This document shows, one piece after another, positions 46,376 to 58,946 of a DNA stretch of 64,000 bases. The DNA is from Haberlea rhodopensis. Its lineage: Eukaryota; Streptophyta; Magnoliopsida; Lamiales; Gesneriaceae. The stretch spans positions 1 through 64,000 of the forward strand of contig CAJQUN010000937.1 of the NCBI GenBank assembly GCA_907163345.1. The letters are read 5' to 3'. The position numbers were made by a program, and so were the translations under genes. The notes under the pieces were generated by a model. The model made no database searches, had not been told where the DNA came from, and was given only the letters and a program-made list of their open reading frames with translations. Position 1 is the stretch's first letter, and every line of letters starts with the position of its first letter.

Positions 46376-49300
46376 ATGGCTCCAAAATCAAAGAAGATTC
46401 CTCAAACCAAACCACCAACAAACATCAAGGGAAAGAAAAAAGTTGCTCCAAAATCTGGTAATCATTAATCTAGGGTTTACACATATTAAACTATTTCTTA
46501 ATCATTAATCTAGGGTTTCCACATATTAAACTATTTGGTTGTTACTGTAAGTTCTTGTGTCTACAATGCATGAGTACTATTGAAGACCTTATTAACACCG
46601 CATTTAGAAATGTTTGTAATTTTTGTATTCTTAATTAACATAAGTCTATCGGTGCATGTAATTAACATGCACCGATGGACTTTTATCTTGCATTTATATT
46701 ACATACACCACTTTTTAAAATCTTAATTTTTTGTATTAACAATGATGAACAAATTGAGACCAATGGAACATCTTTTTAGTTTTTTGTTTCTATTGGTGCA
46801 TGTGTATAATACACGCACCGAATAACCAGTTGCATTTATCCAACATGAACTACTTGAATGTATTGGTGCACCAATTCACATTTTTTTCTTTCGGAGCATG
46901 TGATTTCACATGCACCGGTATACCATTAGTGCATTTATCGACATATTATGCTTGAATAAATCTTTTATATTGATTTTACTTTGTAATTTGATATGTACTA
47001 TCGATGTATGTAAATACACAATCATAAATTCACAGATGTTATATATCGGTGCATGTGTATTATACATGCACTGATATAAAACATTGCATTCATATATAAC
47101 ATGTAAATATTTTATACATTTGCTTCTATCGGTGCATGTCATATACATGCACCGATAGTTCTTTACATGCACCAATTGTACATACATGCACCGACATGCA
47201 CTGTTATAAAACATTGCATTTATCCAACATGTAGATATTTGACATTTGTTTCTATCGGTGCATGTGATATACATGCACCGGAAGTTCTTTACATCCACAG
47301 TTGTTTTCTATCGGTGCATGTCATATACATGCACCGATAGTTCTTTACATGCACAAATTGTACATACATGCACCGACATGCACTATTATAAAACATTACA
47401 TTTATCCAACATGTAAATATTTGACATTTGTTTCTATCGGTGCATGTGATATACATGCACCGGAAATTCTTTACATGCACCAATTGTACCTACATGCACC
47501 TACGGGCTATCTACATGCACCGAAGAAGTCAATTTATTAAATTCATTGTTTTAGTTTTTTAACTAACATATAATTTTCTCTCAGTTACACCTACATCATC
47601 ACCAAGCTCAGGAGAAATTACAAAAAGATGGAATAAACAAACCACATATCGGGCCAACCTACAGGCAGTTATAATAGAGATAAAGGCACTTGAACTCAGT
47701 CAAGTTCACATCAGAGTGCTAATGAAGACACCGTTCTGGCCTTTACTGAACTCCATTTTTTCCAACACAATTGTCCTCGATCATTGCAAAAAGCGTGACA
47801 TATTAATAAAAGACATCATTGGCTGCTTCAACAGAAATACTCAAGATTTCACATTCGGATCATATACAATGAAAATCAGGACAAATGATGTGCGTATACT
47901 CTTTGGAATAAGAGATGGTAAAGAAGACATTGATATGCAGCTTCAGGATTACGAACGTACAGAATTCTTATATAGATGCTTTCCAGAAAAGAAAGGAGAT
48001 AAAAAAGACATAAGGATGAGCAAGAGTTTAATCTACAAAAAATTGAAAATAAAGGCACAAAGCAACATTGATACTGATGTCAATGGCGTTACTCGTTTGG
48101 TGACCCTATACATTCTTGCAGCCTTTTTCATATCAACAAAATCATCGAACATTCCATGGGCGTACACATCGGTTGTTGAGGATCTGGACATGATTTGCAG
48201 CTACGACTGGTCCAAACACATATTGAATACATTGCTAAACAGCCTGATGCAGCCTGACTCTGAAAAACACTCCGGTTGTGTTCTACTACTACCTGTAAGA
48301 AGTCTTTATAATCAATCTTTAAACAACAATTATTTCTTCATGTTTATATAATAACATCGATTCTATATAATTTGCAGTATTGGTTATGTGAGAGGACAGG
48401 GCTCATAAATCCTGTCCAGCCCAACCTTATCCCAAGGTTCCTTAAGTGGAATCTTGAGGATTTTTACAAAAGGATTCAAAACATTGACATTAAAGAGCTC
48501 GTCCGTGATTATGTAAGTTTCTTGTACATTCAATTTAACTATTTTGGTGCATGCAATTTAACTTGTTCTGGTGCATGCAATTTTTCGATACTGGTGCATG
48601 CAATTATATAACATGCGATGCTTGAATAAATCTTTATAATGATAATGATTTTACTTGAAACCAAACTAACGATGCATGTAAATACACAAGCATAAAACAA
48701 AGTTGCATTTATCAAACATGAACAACTTGATTCAATCGGTGCATGTAAATACACATGCACCAATTCACATTTTTTTCTATCGGTGCATGTGATTTCACAT
48801 GCACCGGTAGACCATTAGTTGCCTTTATACAACATGTGAGGCTTGAATATATATTTTATAATGATTTTACTTGATATGTACTAACGATGCATGTAAATAC
48901 ACAAGCATTAATTATCATTTTGTTTCTATCGATGCATGTGATATACATGCACCGATAGTTCATTAGGTTCATGCAATTTAACTATACTAGTGCATGCAAT
49001 GAAACTATGCTGGTGCATGCAATTTAACTAGACTTCCAACAATTCAATTGCAGATAGTAAAAAAACCTCTGCAAATTTCTGCTGAAGAAGATGAAATGCT
49101 GAATAAAGCCATTGTTTGTGCTACAGAAGCTCCAATGACATATCAACTTCCCGATTTGAATTCAAACATTAAAACAGCTGAATGTTTGACAACAGCGGAC
49201 TCCACCATTGCCGGAGTCCTCATGGAACTGAAGCAACTAAGTACAGAGGAAAATATATACAATGATGAATACATTGAAATGGAGGGCAACATGGTGGATG

Positions 49301-51736
49301 TAGCTATTGATGAGGAACCAGCCCAGAACGAAGAAAATGTCGCCAATCTGTCTGAAGAAATGAATGAACTTGATGACACACAAGCACAAGATATTCTTCA
49401 AGCTGCAGTACTTGTAACAGAGATTGAAGAATTGAAGGCGAAGCTCATGACAAAGGATAATGAAATAACAGAACTGAAGAACATTGTTGATTCCTTTGAT
49501 CATGAGCAAGAAACAATTCCAACACCGCAATTTTTTGAATATGCGGAACTAACAGCCCAGGTGGAAGAAACAAAAACAAATCTTTTTATGAGAGACGAGC
49601 AAATCAAAGAAATTAAAGACAATTACGAAGATGTGAAAAAAAAGAAAGATGAGCTCGAAACTATCATAACACAGCTCTATGCGGACCTTGAAAGGGTAAA
49701 TGATGAGAATAATTCACTGAAAAATGAGCTTCTCAATGTCAAAGCTGCCTCCTTCATCATTAATGAAGAACAAGAACAGATCCTTAAAGAAAAGCAAGAA
49801 CAAACATCCCTTGTCAAGAGGATCAAGAAAAGGGTGGACAGGCAGCAAAAAATGGAGTTGGACCACACATACCCTGATAAGAGGAAGGCAAAGAGGACCA
49901 AGAAAAACGACGAAGAGGGAAATAAAAATTTTGCAGAAATGGAATCAATACAAAGTCTGAAAGACAAAGGTACAACTAATGATCCCATAGATCTAGAGCT
50001 GAGAGATGATGATTTCGTCAGCGACAATAAACAAAAAGGGAAGACGAAAAAAGATAATGGACCTCTCAAGTTCAAAACCACAATGCCTGCCAAGAAGCTC
50101 TTAACAGCAGATGAAAAGGCTTACATAATGAATATAAACAAGAACCATGGAAAATGGTACGTCTAATTTAATTAAACAACACTTCCTTAACACTGACTCT
50201 TCAACTGTGTGCAGGGGACTTATCTGGAAAGACAAATTCACCAACAGAAAGCTATTTGTATCGGATATTGCTGAAATCCTTCACGATGTACCTCTTGCCA
50301 ACGATGTAAGTCAATTGCATTATACTTTTCTAATGGTTTTACTTGATAAAAAAACATTAATTCACATTTGGTTAATCGGTGCATGTAAATAACATGCACC
50401 AATTCACTTTTTTTCTATCGGTGCATGTGAAATCACATGCACCGATAGACCTTTAGTTACATTTATATAACATGCAATGCTTGAATAAAACTTTTATGAT
50501 GATTTTACTTGATAATTACTAACGATGCATTTAAATACACAAGCATTAATTAAAATTTAGTTTCTATGCGTGCATGTTAAATCACATGCAACGGTAAACC
50601 ATTAGTTGTATTTATCAAACATGTAAACATGCACTGACATAACATTAGGTGTATGTCTCGCACATGAACTACTATATATATCTGTGAAACTGATTCATCA
50701 TTACTTACAGATGATTGAATCAACCGGTGCATGTAAATAACTTGTAGCAAATCAAATTTGTGGTATCGGTGCATGTGTTTTCACATGCACCGGTAGACCA
50801 TTATTTACATTTATCAAACATGTAAACATGCACCGACATAATATTAGGTGTATGTCTCGCACATGAACTACTATATATATCTGTGAAACTGATTGATCAT
50901 TACATACAGATGATTGACCGTTGGGCGATTATTGTAAATAACCAGATTGCCAATACCGGAAAAAAGAAGATAGCCTATGTGTTCAACAGCATGTGTTGGG
51001 TAATAAAATTCAACTATTAAATATTTTTTTTCTCATTAAACAAAGTGCACTCATACCATTCAATTTTGGATATTCGTTTATCATGCAATTATTTCATACA
51101 AATTCGCAGCAATACGCAGCACTGATCTCACTAGGAAGCTACTACAAAGACTCAGCAGAAAACAACATTGATAAATTCCTACCAGAGGCAATGTCATATA
51201 GGCATTTGGTTTTTCCAATAAACACACCAGGCAAAGAAGACCACTTAAAAACACCAGGATACCACTGGACACTACTTGTCTTTGATATTCAAGAGTCAGT
51301 TTGGACTCATTACAATTCATTAAGGCCACGAATTGAGGGGGAGACAGATTATTACTTTGAAAAGGCCAAATTACTGGTAAGGTTTACTTTAAATACACTT
51401 ATTTTTTTAAATTCAATACTTTTTATAAAATTACCAGTTGATAACAATACTTATTCCAAAATATAGAAAGTCTACGTTGAAGAGAAGATGAAGAAAATCA
51501 TTCAGGAGTCTCCCATTTCAGCAGGCATCACCTACAGTCCAAGTGAAGATACATACGAAATCATAACATTCAAAGAAGCAATGCAACAAAAGGCTGGCTC
51601 GGCAGACTGTGCCGTGTTTGTTTGCATGAACATGGAAAGAATTATGAGAGGACAAGAAGTGCCCAAGCATTCAAATGTAGATATAAATAGTATGTATAGA
51701 GCAAAAATGGTGAAAGTCATCCTCCAAAATGTATAA
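46376..51736 (+). CDS. Transposon-borne Ulp1/C48 cysteine protease, 915 aa, 8 exons
   Basis: Exons are 46376-46457, 47585-48294, 48378-48512, 49054-50156, 50215-50305, 50910-50999, 51110-51376 and 51467-51736. All introns are GT-AG, all phases agree and no stop interrupts, giving 915 residues. The N terminus is basic (MAPKSKKIPQTKPPTNIKGK), perhaps a nuclear signal. Exons 2-3 carry a DUF1985/PMD-like region (DIIGCFNRNTQDFTFG, VRILFGIRDG). Exon 4 is a long acidic coiled coil. Exons 7-8 form the C48 protease: His in GYHWTLLVFD, Gln and catalytic Cys in KAGSADCAVFVC. The usual Asp is replaced by Asn in HYNSLRP. Ulp1 enzymes cut SUMO-like tags; the target of transposon copies is unknown. The gene is convergent with the transposase. 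Confidence 0.88.
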
Positions 51737-54700
51737 GACAACGATTAATACTTTGTTGTATATATATTTTGTATTGTAAATGTATAATTCTGTAAAAAAA
51801 CAAACTTTTGTTATTGGATAACTGTACAGACTCATATTGGTGTTTTAGTTGGTTAATGATAAACTGGACAAAAATTGAATCCTACAAGTGCTCTTTGTTT
51901 AATTTTTATTGTGTGTCTCCCTTCGCATTCACCGAATGAGACTAACGATTCATGTAAATACACTAAAATAAAACAAAGTTGCATTTATCAAACATGAACT
52001 ACTTGAATCAACCGGTGCATGTAAATAACATGACCTCTTCAATTTGTTTTGTATCGGTGCATGTAAATCACATGCATCGGCAGACCATCAGTTGCATTTA
52101 TCATACATGCGAGCTTGAATATATATTTTACAATGATACTACGATGCATGTAAATACACAAACATTAAGTAAAATTTTGTTTCTATCGGTGCATGTGATA
52201 TACATGCACCGATAATTCATTAATTGCATTTATCCAACATTTTCAATAGGTGCATGTGAAATCACATGCACCAATAGCCATTTAATTGCAGTTATATAAC
52301 ATGGAATGCTTGAATAATCTGTCTACAGGTGCATGTAAACTAACATGCAATAACATTTTGTTTCTATCGGTGCATGTATATCACATGCACCGATAGAATA
52401 CACATTTTCATTTATCCATGTTCAACTTGAATCTTTTGGTGCATATATATGACATGCACCTATATGTGAAACTTAAATCTATAGGTGCACGTAAATTACA
52501 TGCAACTAATAAATTGTATGTATTTGTATCATTATGTTAAATAACCAATAACAAATCAAACAAATAATTTCTACAATTAAATTTTGTTCAACATAAACTT
52601 ACAAAAAACATCAAATAGGTTCCTTACAAGTCTTCCTATTATGTCCGTATTTTTTACACCGACTACAACGCAACTGTCGAATGTTTTCACCTTTGGATCT
52701 AATTCTCCTCTTCTTTGGACGACCCGGTTGCCTTTTTGTTTGTGGTGGTAAAATATTCATATCCGTGACAATTTGAGCAAAATCATCACTTGAACGTCCT
52801 GGAATCGGAATTATAACTCCTTCATAGCAACTCTTATAAGTACGAACATGGAAATATACATCAACAACTTCATCTATGGCCATCTTGTTCCTCCTAAATA
52901 CAGCAATCGCATGAGGACATGGGAATCCATCAAGCTGCCACTGATAGCAAGTACACGTACGAACATCAAGGCCCACAGTAACTGAAGGATATGAAAACAC
53001 CTCGAAACAACAGTCAGTGGACATCTTCACATTCCATGCACGACCTTGATTTTCGTAAAAATACCATTTCTTTTCCATCTTCGCGCACAGAACCCCACTC
53101 CATCGTGCAGCCATTGATCTCCTATCATAAAACCAGCTCATTAGCTTAACCCGGATACAATCCACCATATGAGTAATAGGCAGACCTCTTGCCTCTAATA
53201 TCCACGAATTGAAAGACTCTGCTGCATTTGAATACATCTCTCCATATCGCATGCCGCATGAGTAAGCATTTGTCCATTTCTCCAAAGATAGACCCTGTAA
53301 AAACCCTTCTACAATTGAACCACCTTCTCGTTTCAAATTAGCAAGCTTCTCTGTGAAAATAGCCAATGTCGGCGATGCACACTCATCCAACAAGTAACAC
53401 ATCCTTTCCCGAAACTGGTTCGAAAAATGTTTGCCAGCATATCTGTCCCGGAGGTTGCATTTCAAATGATAAAGACAAAAAAAGTGTTTTGGAGAAGGTC
53501 CAAACACAACGGGTAAAGCCTCCATCAAACCAACATTCCGATCAGATATATAAACAATATCTCCACCATTATCTACAATCTTGCTCAGACAAGATAGAAA
53601 CCAACACCAATTATCAAAGTTCTCTGAGTCCACAACAGCAAAAGCCAGGGGGAACAACCCTACAATAAAATAATCAAAACATATAAAGCAAAAAATACAA
53701 TTTATGTTATATGATGCACTTATATAACCTTTAGTGGTACATTTAGAGACGACAAGTTCTACCGGTGCATGTAATATACATGCACCAATAAATTTTCGGT
53801 GCATGTAAACTACATGCACCGATTCTCTATTACATGCATATGTAGTACTAAATGATAGAGAATCCTAGTTCTATCGGTGCATGTAATATACATGCACCGA
53901 TAGACTAGCAGTGCATGTATAATACATGCACCGCATTCGATCCGATTAATTTTATATCATGTAGCATTTTTTTACGCAGAAGTCTATCGGTGCATGTAAT
54001 ATACATGCACTGACAGACTTCGATGCATGTAAAATCTCATTTATATTATAATCTTGTTGCATCTTACCTTGATTCCCATCCTTTGCAGTAGCTGACAGAA
54101 GTATTCCCTTAAAACAGGATTTCAAAAAAGTTCCATCAAGAAATAACATAGGGCGACAAAATTTAAAACCATCCATACAAGCACGAACACAAACAAACGG
54201 ATGAATCGGTTACAGTCGTCAACTTCAAGCTCTACAAAACTCCCAACATTAGTCGTCTTCACCGCATCGATGTACCACTTCAACTCCTTGAAAGACTCAT
54301 CATAATTTCCAAAAGCAGTAGACCTAGCCTTCTCCACACTTCTCCATGCCTTAATGTATGTTATATCCAACCCATAATCTTTTTTCATTAACTCCATTAC
54401 AGACCTAGCAGAAAAGTTTGGATTGGAACTGACTCGTTCACAAATAATTTCTGATATTAAATGTGAAACAATCCTTTTTGATTTGTCTTTCATGACTCGT
54501 AGACCACACATGTGAATGTTGTTCAATTTTTTTATGTAGAAAGAACCATTTACACGTGAAATGTTGGCACTCACAAAGCAGCCACACCCATCAACAAGCT
54601 TCCTAGAACATTCAGCAACTACTCTATCTTTATTATTTTTCACATAGTTATAATCAAACCCAACCTCCATGGAATATTTACTCAACTCACTTCGAAACTC

Positions 54701-55010
54701 TTCAACACCACCTCTAAATACTTGACCCACCCTACTAATAATTGATGACCATCCAGAACATAACAACAACTTCTCCTTGCCTTTAATATTGCATCTTCGA
54801 TATTCTGAATCAAGTCCTAGACCTGATGGTGAACTGCAAATTTGTTTTGTCGATATATGTGCACCACCTGATTCTATTGATGGGTGTAAATCACGGGCAG
54901 AAATAGACTCTATAGGTTCATGTATATTGCGTATACCGCTTGACTCTGTCAAAAAGTTTAAACCACAAGCAATTCTGTCTACCGGTGCATGTATGTCACA
55001 TGCACCTTTA
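46640..55010. repeat. Family of ~25 GGTGCATGT hairpins confined to the MULE
   Basis: Each is a near-perfect palindrome with arm CTATCGGTGCATGT, a 3-7 base A/T-rich loop and the complementary arm. By place: eight in Ulp1 intron 1 (46649-47463), three in intron 3 (48738-48957), four in intron 5 (50376-50795), four between the genes (52052-52396), five in the transposase intron (53761-54012) and one in transposase exon 1 (54979-55007). Many single half-sites lie between them. None falls in an Ulp1 exon. Confidence 0.9.
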
Positions 55011-55327
55011 GACACAATCGGTAAACTACCAACACATTCATCAACAGACCTCAACAATGAAGCATTACCATCAACAACATGCACTGTCAACAAGTAAAGA
55101 TTGATCATCTTACACAACAAAAACATATTTATCATATCAATCGCATTACTCAAACAACAATTAGGATGCCCATCGATTGAGTATTTGAAACAAAATTCAT
55201 CGGCATTCATATCAGACCACTTAGCAGATGCACAGCCTATTAAATCACTGAATTCGAAACCGGGATTAACATTCAAAACCAGTGTTTCCTCTCTAAATTT
55301 CAAAAGAATCATGATTTCATTATCCAT
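52611..55327 (-). pseudogene. mudrA-like: MuDR-type (MULE) transposase with one single-base frameshift
   Basis: Two exons on the minus strand: 55327-54068 and 53659-52611, split by a GT-AG intron in the sequence after AKDGNQ. The N terminus is a PB1-like region (MILLKFREETLVLNVNPG), then the MuDR DNA-binding part (AECSRKLVDGCGCFV..). The DDE core has Asp in LFLDGTF, Asp in YISDRN and Glu in NAAESF. A SWIM zinc finger (CTCYQW..CPHAIA) and a C-terminal knuckle CSRCKKYGHNRKTC follow. The two exons total 2309 nt; a single missing base near 54200 explains the frame change there, and no other break was seen. The copy is therefore only just dead. It could depend on other copies for transposase. Confidence 0.87.
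54840..55030 (-). repeat. Exonised hairpin-derived peptide repeats in transposase exon 1
   Basis: The minus strand encodes four degenerate peptide repeats: GACDIHAPVDRI, GIRNIHEPIESI, ARDLHPSIES and GGAHISTKQI. At the DNA level the first spans a hairpin copy (54979-55007) and the rest are degenerate half-sites (GTGCA, GTTCATGT, GGGTGTAAAT). The surrounding protein is otherwise unlike a repeat. Confidence 0.65.
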
Positions 55328-55706
55328 TATAATTAACGATAAAAATCTCAGGAAAATTTGATCAATTAACAGTTAATTGAATATTGGACAGATCGAACAA
55401 TCTAAAATCAGAAAACTAATTAAAACACGATCGCAATCAGCTGCTCAATGAATTAGATGAAAAAAGTTTGGGAAAACGATAATCGTTATGTTAGAAATAT
55501 CAAATTTTCTATGATGGATTTTATTGCTTGCAATAGGGGTAATTTAGTAATAAAAATAGACCAGTTAGATTAGGGTTTAATAAATTGGACTTATGTGAAA
55601 TATGTTTTTCAAAAGATATATTTAGTTGAAAAGAAAATATTTTGCTAGATTTAATTGAAACAAGTTTTAAAAAGTGGTATCATTGTGTAATTTCCTCTAC
55701 TTTCTT

Positions 55707-56514
55707 TGAAAAGAAACATTTCATGAAAAGTTTTCGGATGTACCGTTATTTTTTTAAAAGAAATCATTTAATATTCTACAAAAAAAATATTTTTTAGTAA
55801 CTGAAAAAAGGCCACCACCTTTGATAAAATTTCAGTTGTGCATTGATTTAGTATCGAAATTTAGCTTTTAATAATTGCACAGTTCCACATATCCTTATAG
55901 TTTTTATTTCTGATAGAAAGCAACTTTTGGAAAGATTGACTTAGATCCACGAACAGGTTTGATTATTTCTTTAGTTCATTAATAATATAACATGTTAAGA
56001 TTAAAGACTTGGTTGTAATTGTTGTATCCGTACAACCTTTACTCAGTGGCCTCTATAACAATGCTGTAGATTGAATTGAGAAAAAACTCATGTTTCATGG
56101 AAATGGTTTATGAAAAACATCAGTTTAGGGAATAAGATTTTATTGTATTGACGACTTTTTAATTCAATTGAAAAGAAAAAAATGCCTAGTTTCTGCTTTA
56201 TGTACATGGATCTGGTTGTTTGCAATAATTGATGTATTTGCGAATTTACAATATAGAATTTCATGCAGATTTTAAAAAAATGTTAGGGGAATTAAATCAG
56301 TTCCTATATTAGGCACCAGAATATTCGGTTACTTTGATGTTATCTATATGAATATTATCTTTAGGGTTAGATCAACCATTGATTTAGAATATTTAATGTG
56401 AATTTTATCTTGTGTTAGATCAATTATTGATTTAGAATATTTAATGATGAATAAATATGGTTAGATGCATCTAGAGAAATTGAGATTATTATCTTGAGAT
56501 ATTGAATGTGTTAG
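55707..56514. other. AT-rich intergenic
   Basis: No coding frame or repeat boundary was recognised. Two near-identical words around GATTTAGAATATTTAATG (56384 and 56430) suggest a small local duplication. Confidence 0.45.
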
Positions 56515-57045
56515 CCAGCAGAGTGTGACACTCAGTGGGTCTGATGGGTTTGGCAAAATTTAGGACCCACCTCGCTATAAAAAAAAGGTTGTCCCCACCC
56601 CGGCTCGCTAACGCGATGGGTTAAACCCACCCGGCCTCGTTTTTTTTTTTAAAAAAATTTATATTATATCACAAAAATTGAGTTTCGTTATTGAATTATG
56701 TTTTTCTCTAGTAAATATTTATGATAAGCTTTGTAAAACTTTTTAAGCTACCATATCTTTATTAATTTTGCTTTCATTCCTTTCAAAATATCCAACTTCT
56801 TTAATATAAATATATGAGTGTTGATAAAAGTTACATAATGTCGATTCAACCAAAAAATGAAATTATATTCGATATTAAATCTTAAAAAAATCAATATGTA
56901 AGAAAGGGGCGGGGTTTGGCCAAACTCGAGATCCGTCCCACCCCGCCCCGCTTCAAAACCCGTTAGAGCTGGTACAGACCTGTCCCGTCGAGACGAGTTT
57001 AATACGGATCTGGATCTAGCCCCGCCTCATTGACATCTTTACAAA
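56515..57045. mobile_element. hAT-like GC-rich non-autonomous fragment
   Basis: Blocks rich in CCCCACCCCGGC and GGGGCGGGGTTTGGCC, plus CCCGCCTCATTGACATCTTT at the right end, resemble the 'GATGTCAATGAGGCGGGGC' terminus of a common plant hAT-type family (minus strand). The left end near 56515 (AGCAGAGTGTGACACTCAG) is uncertain. Confidence 0.5.
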
Positions 57046-57164
57046 TTATTGTTATTTTTAGATAATTTATTGAGAAATTCCGTACAACCATAGTTGATTT
57101 GTCATCATTTGGTGATGATGACACGAAATTTTTAAAAAAGATAACTACTTTCATTCTGCGTGTT

Positions 57165-58135
57165 TGGGAACTTGTGATGCCCGAATTTAAATTGATGAAA
57201 TTAATTGTATTGGGTATGCTAAAAATCTATCTTCTCTCTCCCTTCGTTCTCTCCCTTTTATATTCTCCCTTCTTTTCCCTCAACTCCTTCACCATCTGGT
57301 GATAGAAGGAATCGATGCTATCTCAACTAGAAGCGATGTCTTGTGAAGATTTGTAGTGGTAATCCTATATTACACCTAAATCTTACTTATTTTGTTTGTG
57401 GAATTGATCTTGAAAATTGGTTGGTTTGATTTTGGGGTAAGAATTGGTAGAACGATTTGGTTGAAATTGGTGTTGGGTTTGAGCTTCTTGTTGTTTTTGG
57501 ATTCGAAAATCATGCTCTGATGTTTTGAAAATAGTGTGTTGATTGTTGTTTAAATGATAGTGGAGTTCTGTTGAGTTGAAAATGGAGATTTTCGGAACAC
57601 AACAATTACCAATCGATCGATAGAAGTCGTATGTAAGAGCTACAGATCGATCGCTTGAGGCCAAATTTTGAAAAATAATTGTGTGTTGCGATTTCAACGA
57701 ATTCACTGTCCGAGAAATTTAAGTAACATATTATCAGGACTCGATATTATATCATGATCACGAGCATATGTTTTGGTGTGAAGCTATGTGTACATAAATG
57801 TTAATACTGCTTAATGAATTTATGTAGAGTCTACTCAACCTCAGGACACGAAGGAGGATAACTTAACAATGGTCTCGGATGATAAGGTACGTGGTAATGT
57901 ACGAGCAATAATGATATATTGTGTTTATACTTAATTAGTAATTGATTGTGGAATGTATATTGTGTTTATGCTTAATTAGCAAATATCGGCCGGATCTGGA
58001 CATCAAAATTTTCTAACAGTTTGGTTTGATCGCGCAATTGATCTGGCAACTCACATACGACGGGGCTGATACATGGAAAGGGTTTTAGAGAGAGGCGTGA
58101 GCTGATGGGGAAGAAAGCATTGGAATATGATCGTG
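57165..58135 (+). repeat. Possible degraded LTR remnant
   Basis: It starts TGTGATGCCCGAATTTAAA, like chromovirus-type LTRs. It carries CT-rich and TATA-like stretches, two ATCGATCG words (57603, 57646) and a GGACACGAAGGAGGATAAC region. There is no flanking duplication and no primer site, so the call is tentative. Confidence 0.3.
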
Positions 58136-58740
58136 TTATTATAATTTGTTTACTTCATTTGTAATATTTTTTTCATAATACTGATAATTTATTTATACAT
58201 ACTATTTAATTATTATACTATTTTATTAATAATCAAAATAAATAACTTTAATTTCATTTAGTTTATTTATTTAATTGTTTAAATAAATTGAATTATTTAA
58301 ATAAATTATTTAAAATATTTATAAATAAAATAAACAGTAAAAATAAGTGAAAACTTATAAAAGGTATTTTTGGTATTTTATGAATAAAGGTATATATTAC
58401 GAAACACAATATTAATTATCATATTAATCATACACATAAAATACAATATAAGTTTCACATTCTTATGTACTCGTCACATATAATATCACATCAAACAAAT
58501 GCAACCTAATGGTATGATAACCTTTTTCTTGTACTCCTCTGAATCAACGTCGTCCAGCAACATGTCGACGATGTTGGGCTGGACTTTCCGGCCACAACCG
58601 TCGCTGGCGACAGTAGGGAGCAAAGAAAAGGCACGCTTCGCAAGTTACAATCGCAAGACCTGTCCCCCAAAAGTATAAAGAGACCAAACAAATAAACAGT
58701 ATGCAAATTTTAACTGTATACCCCCACTTTTGACCCATAT
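58136..58740. other. AT-rich intergenic
   Basis: A/T-rich to 58500. The segment 58510-58680 is more GC-rich and open on the minus strand but shows no recognised domain. Confidence 0.4.
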
Positions 58741-58763
58741 CCTTATTCATGGCTTGTTGATTC

Positions 58764-58946
58764 GAGGTTCGTTTGAAATCCATTGAAGATGAAGATTGTT
58801 TGATTCTTTCCGATCCAGAGAGCGAGTTTGATGAAATTGAAGAGGATCGGGAGGGAGCTTTTGATGAAAATGTAACACTGGGTGATAATGTTGAAGAAGC
58901 GTTTCGAGATTTCTTGGCCTGTCAATTAATTTCAATGAGCAATTAA
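58764..58946 (+). pseudogene. Acidic open fragment, unidentified
   Basis: One frame reads SIEDEDCLILSDPESEFDEI then EEDREGAFDENVTLGDNVEE then FRDFLACQLISMSN and a stop. It is strongly acidic with coding-like codons but no start codon or upstream exon. It may be a terminal exon piece of a captured gene. Family unknown. Confidence 0.25.

Larger units (their letters stand above)
46044..55706. mobile_element. Full-length Ulp1-bearing MULE with 9-bp target duplication
   Basis: The element proper is 46053-55697 (9645 bp). TACTTTCTT occurs at 46044-46052 and again at 55698-55706, a perfect 9-bp duplication of the size MULEs make. Left end GGGAAAATT and right end (minus strand) GAGGAAATT match at 7 of 9 bases, and a further shared word, ATTACTAAATTACCC, lies about 95 and 155 bp inside the two ends. 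Terminal inverted repeats are therefore short and diverged. It carries two convergent genes: an Ulp1-like protease (plus) and a MuDR-type transposase (minus). MULEs with Ulp1 genes are known in plants (Kaonashi-type). About 25 hairpins fill the non-coding parts. Confidence 0.93.

Noticed and set aside
46600..54020. Repeated GGTGCATGT palindromes considered as a CRISPR-like array.
   Set aside because: Spacing is irregular, the copies lie in introns and spacers of a plant transposon, and there are no regular spacers or cas genes.
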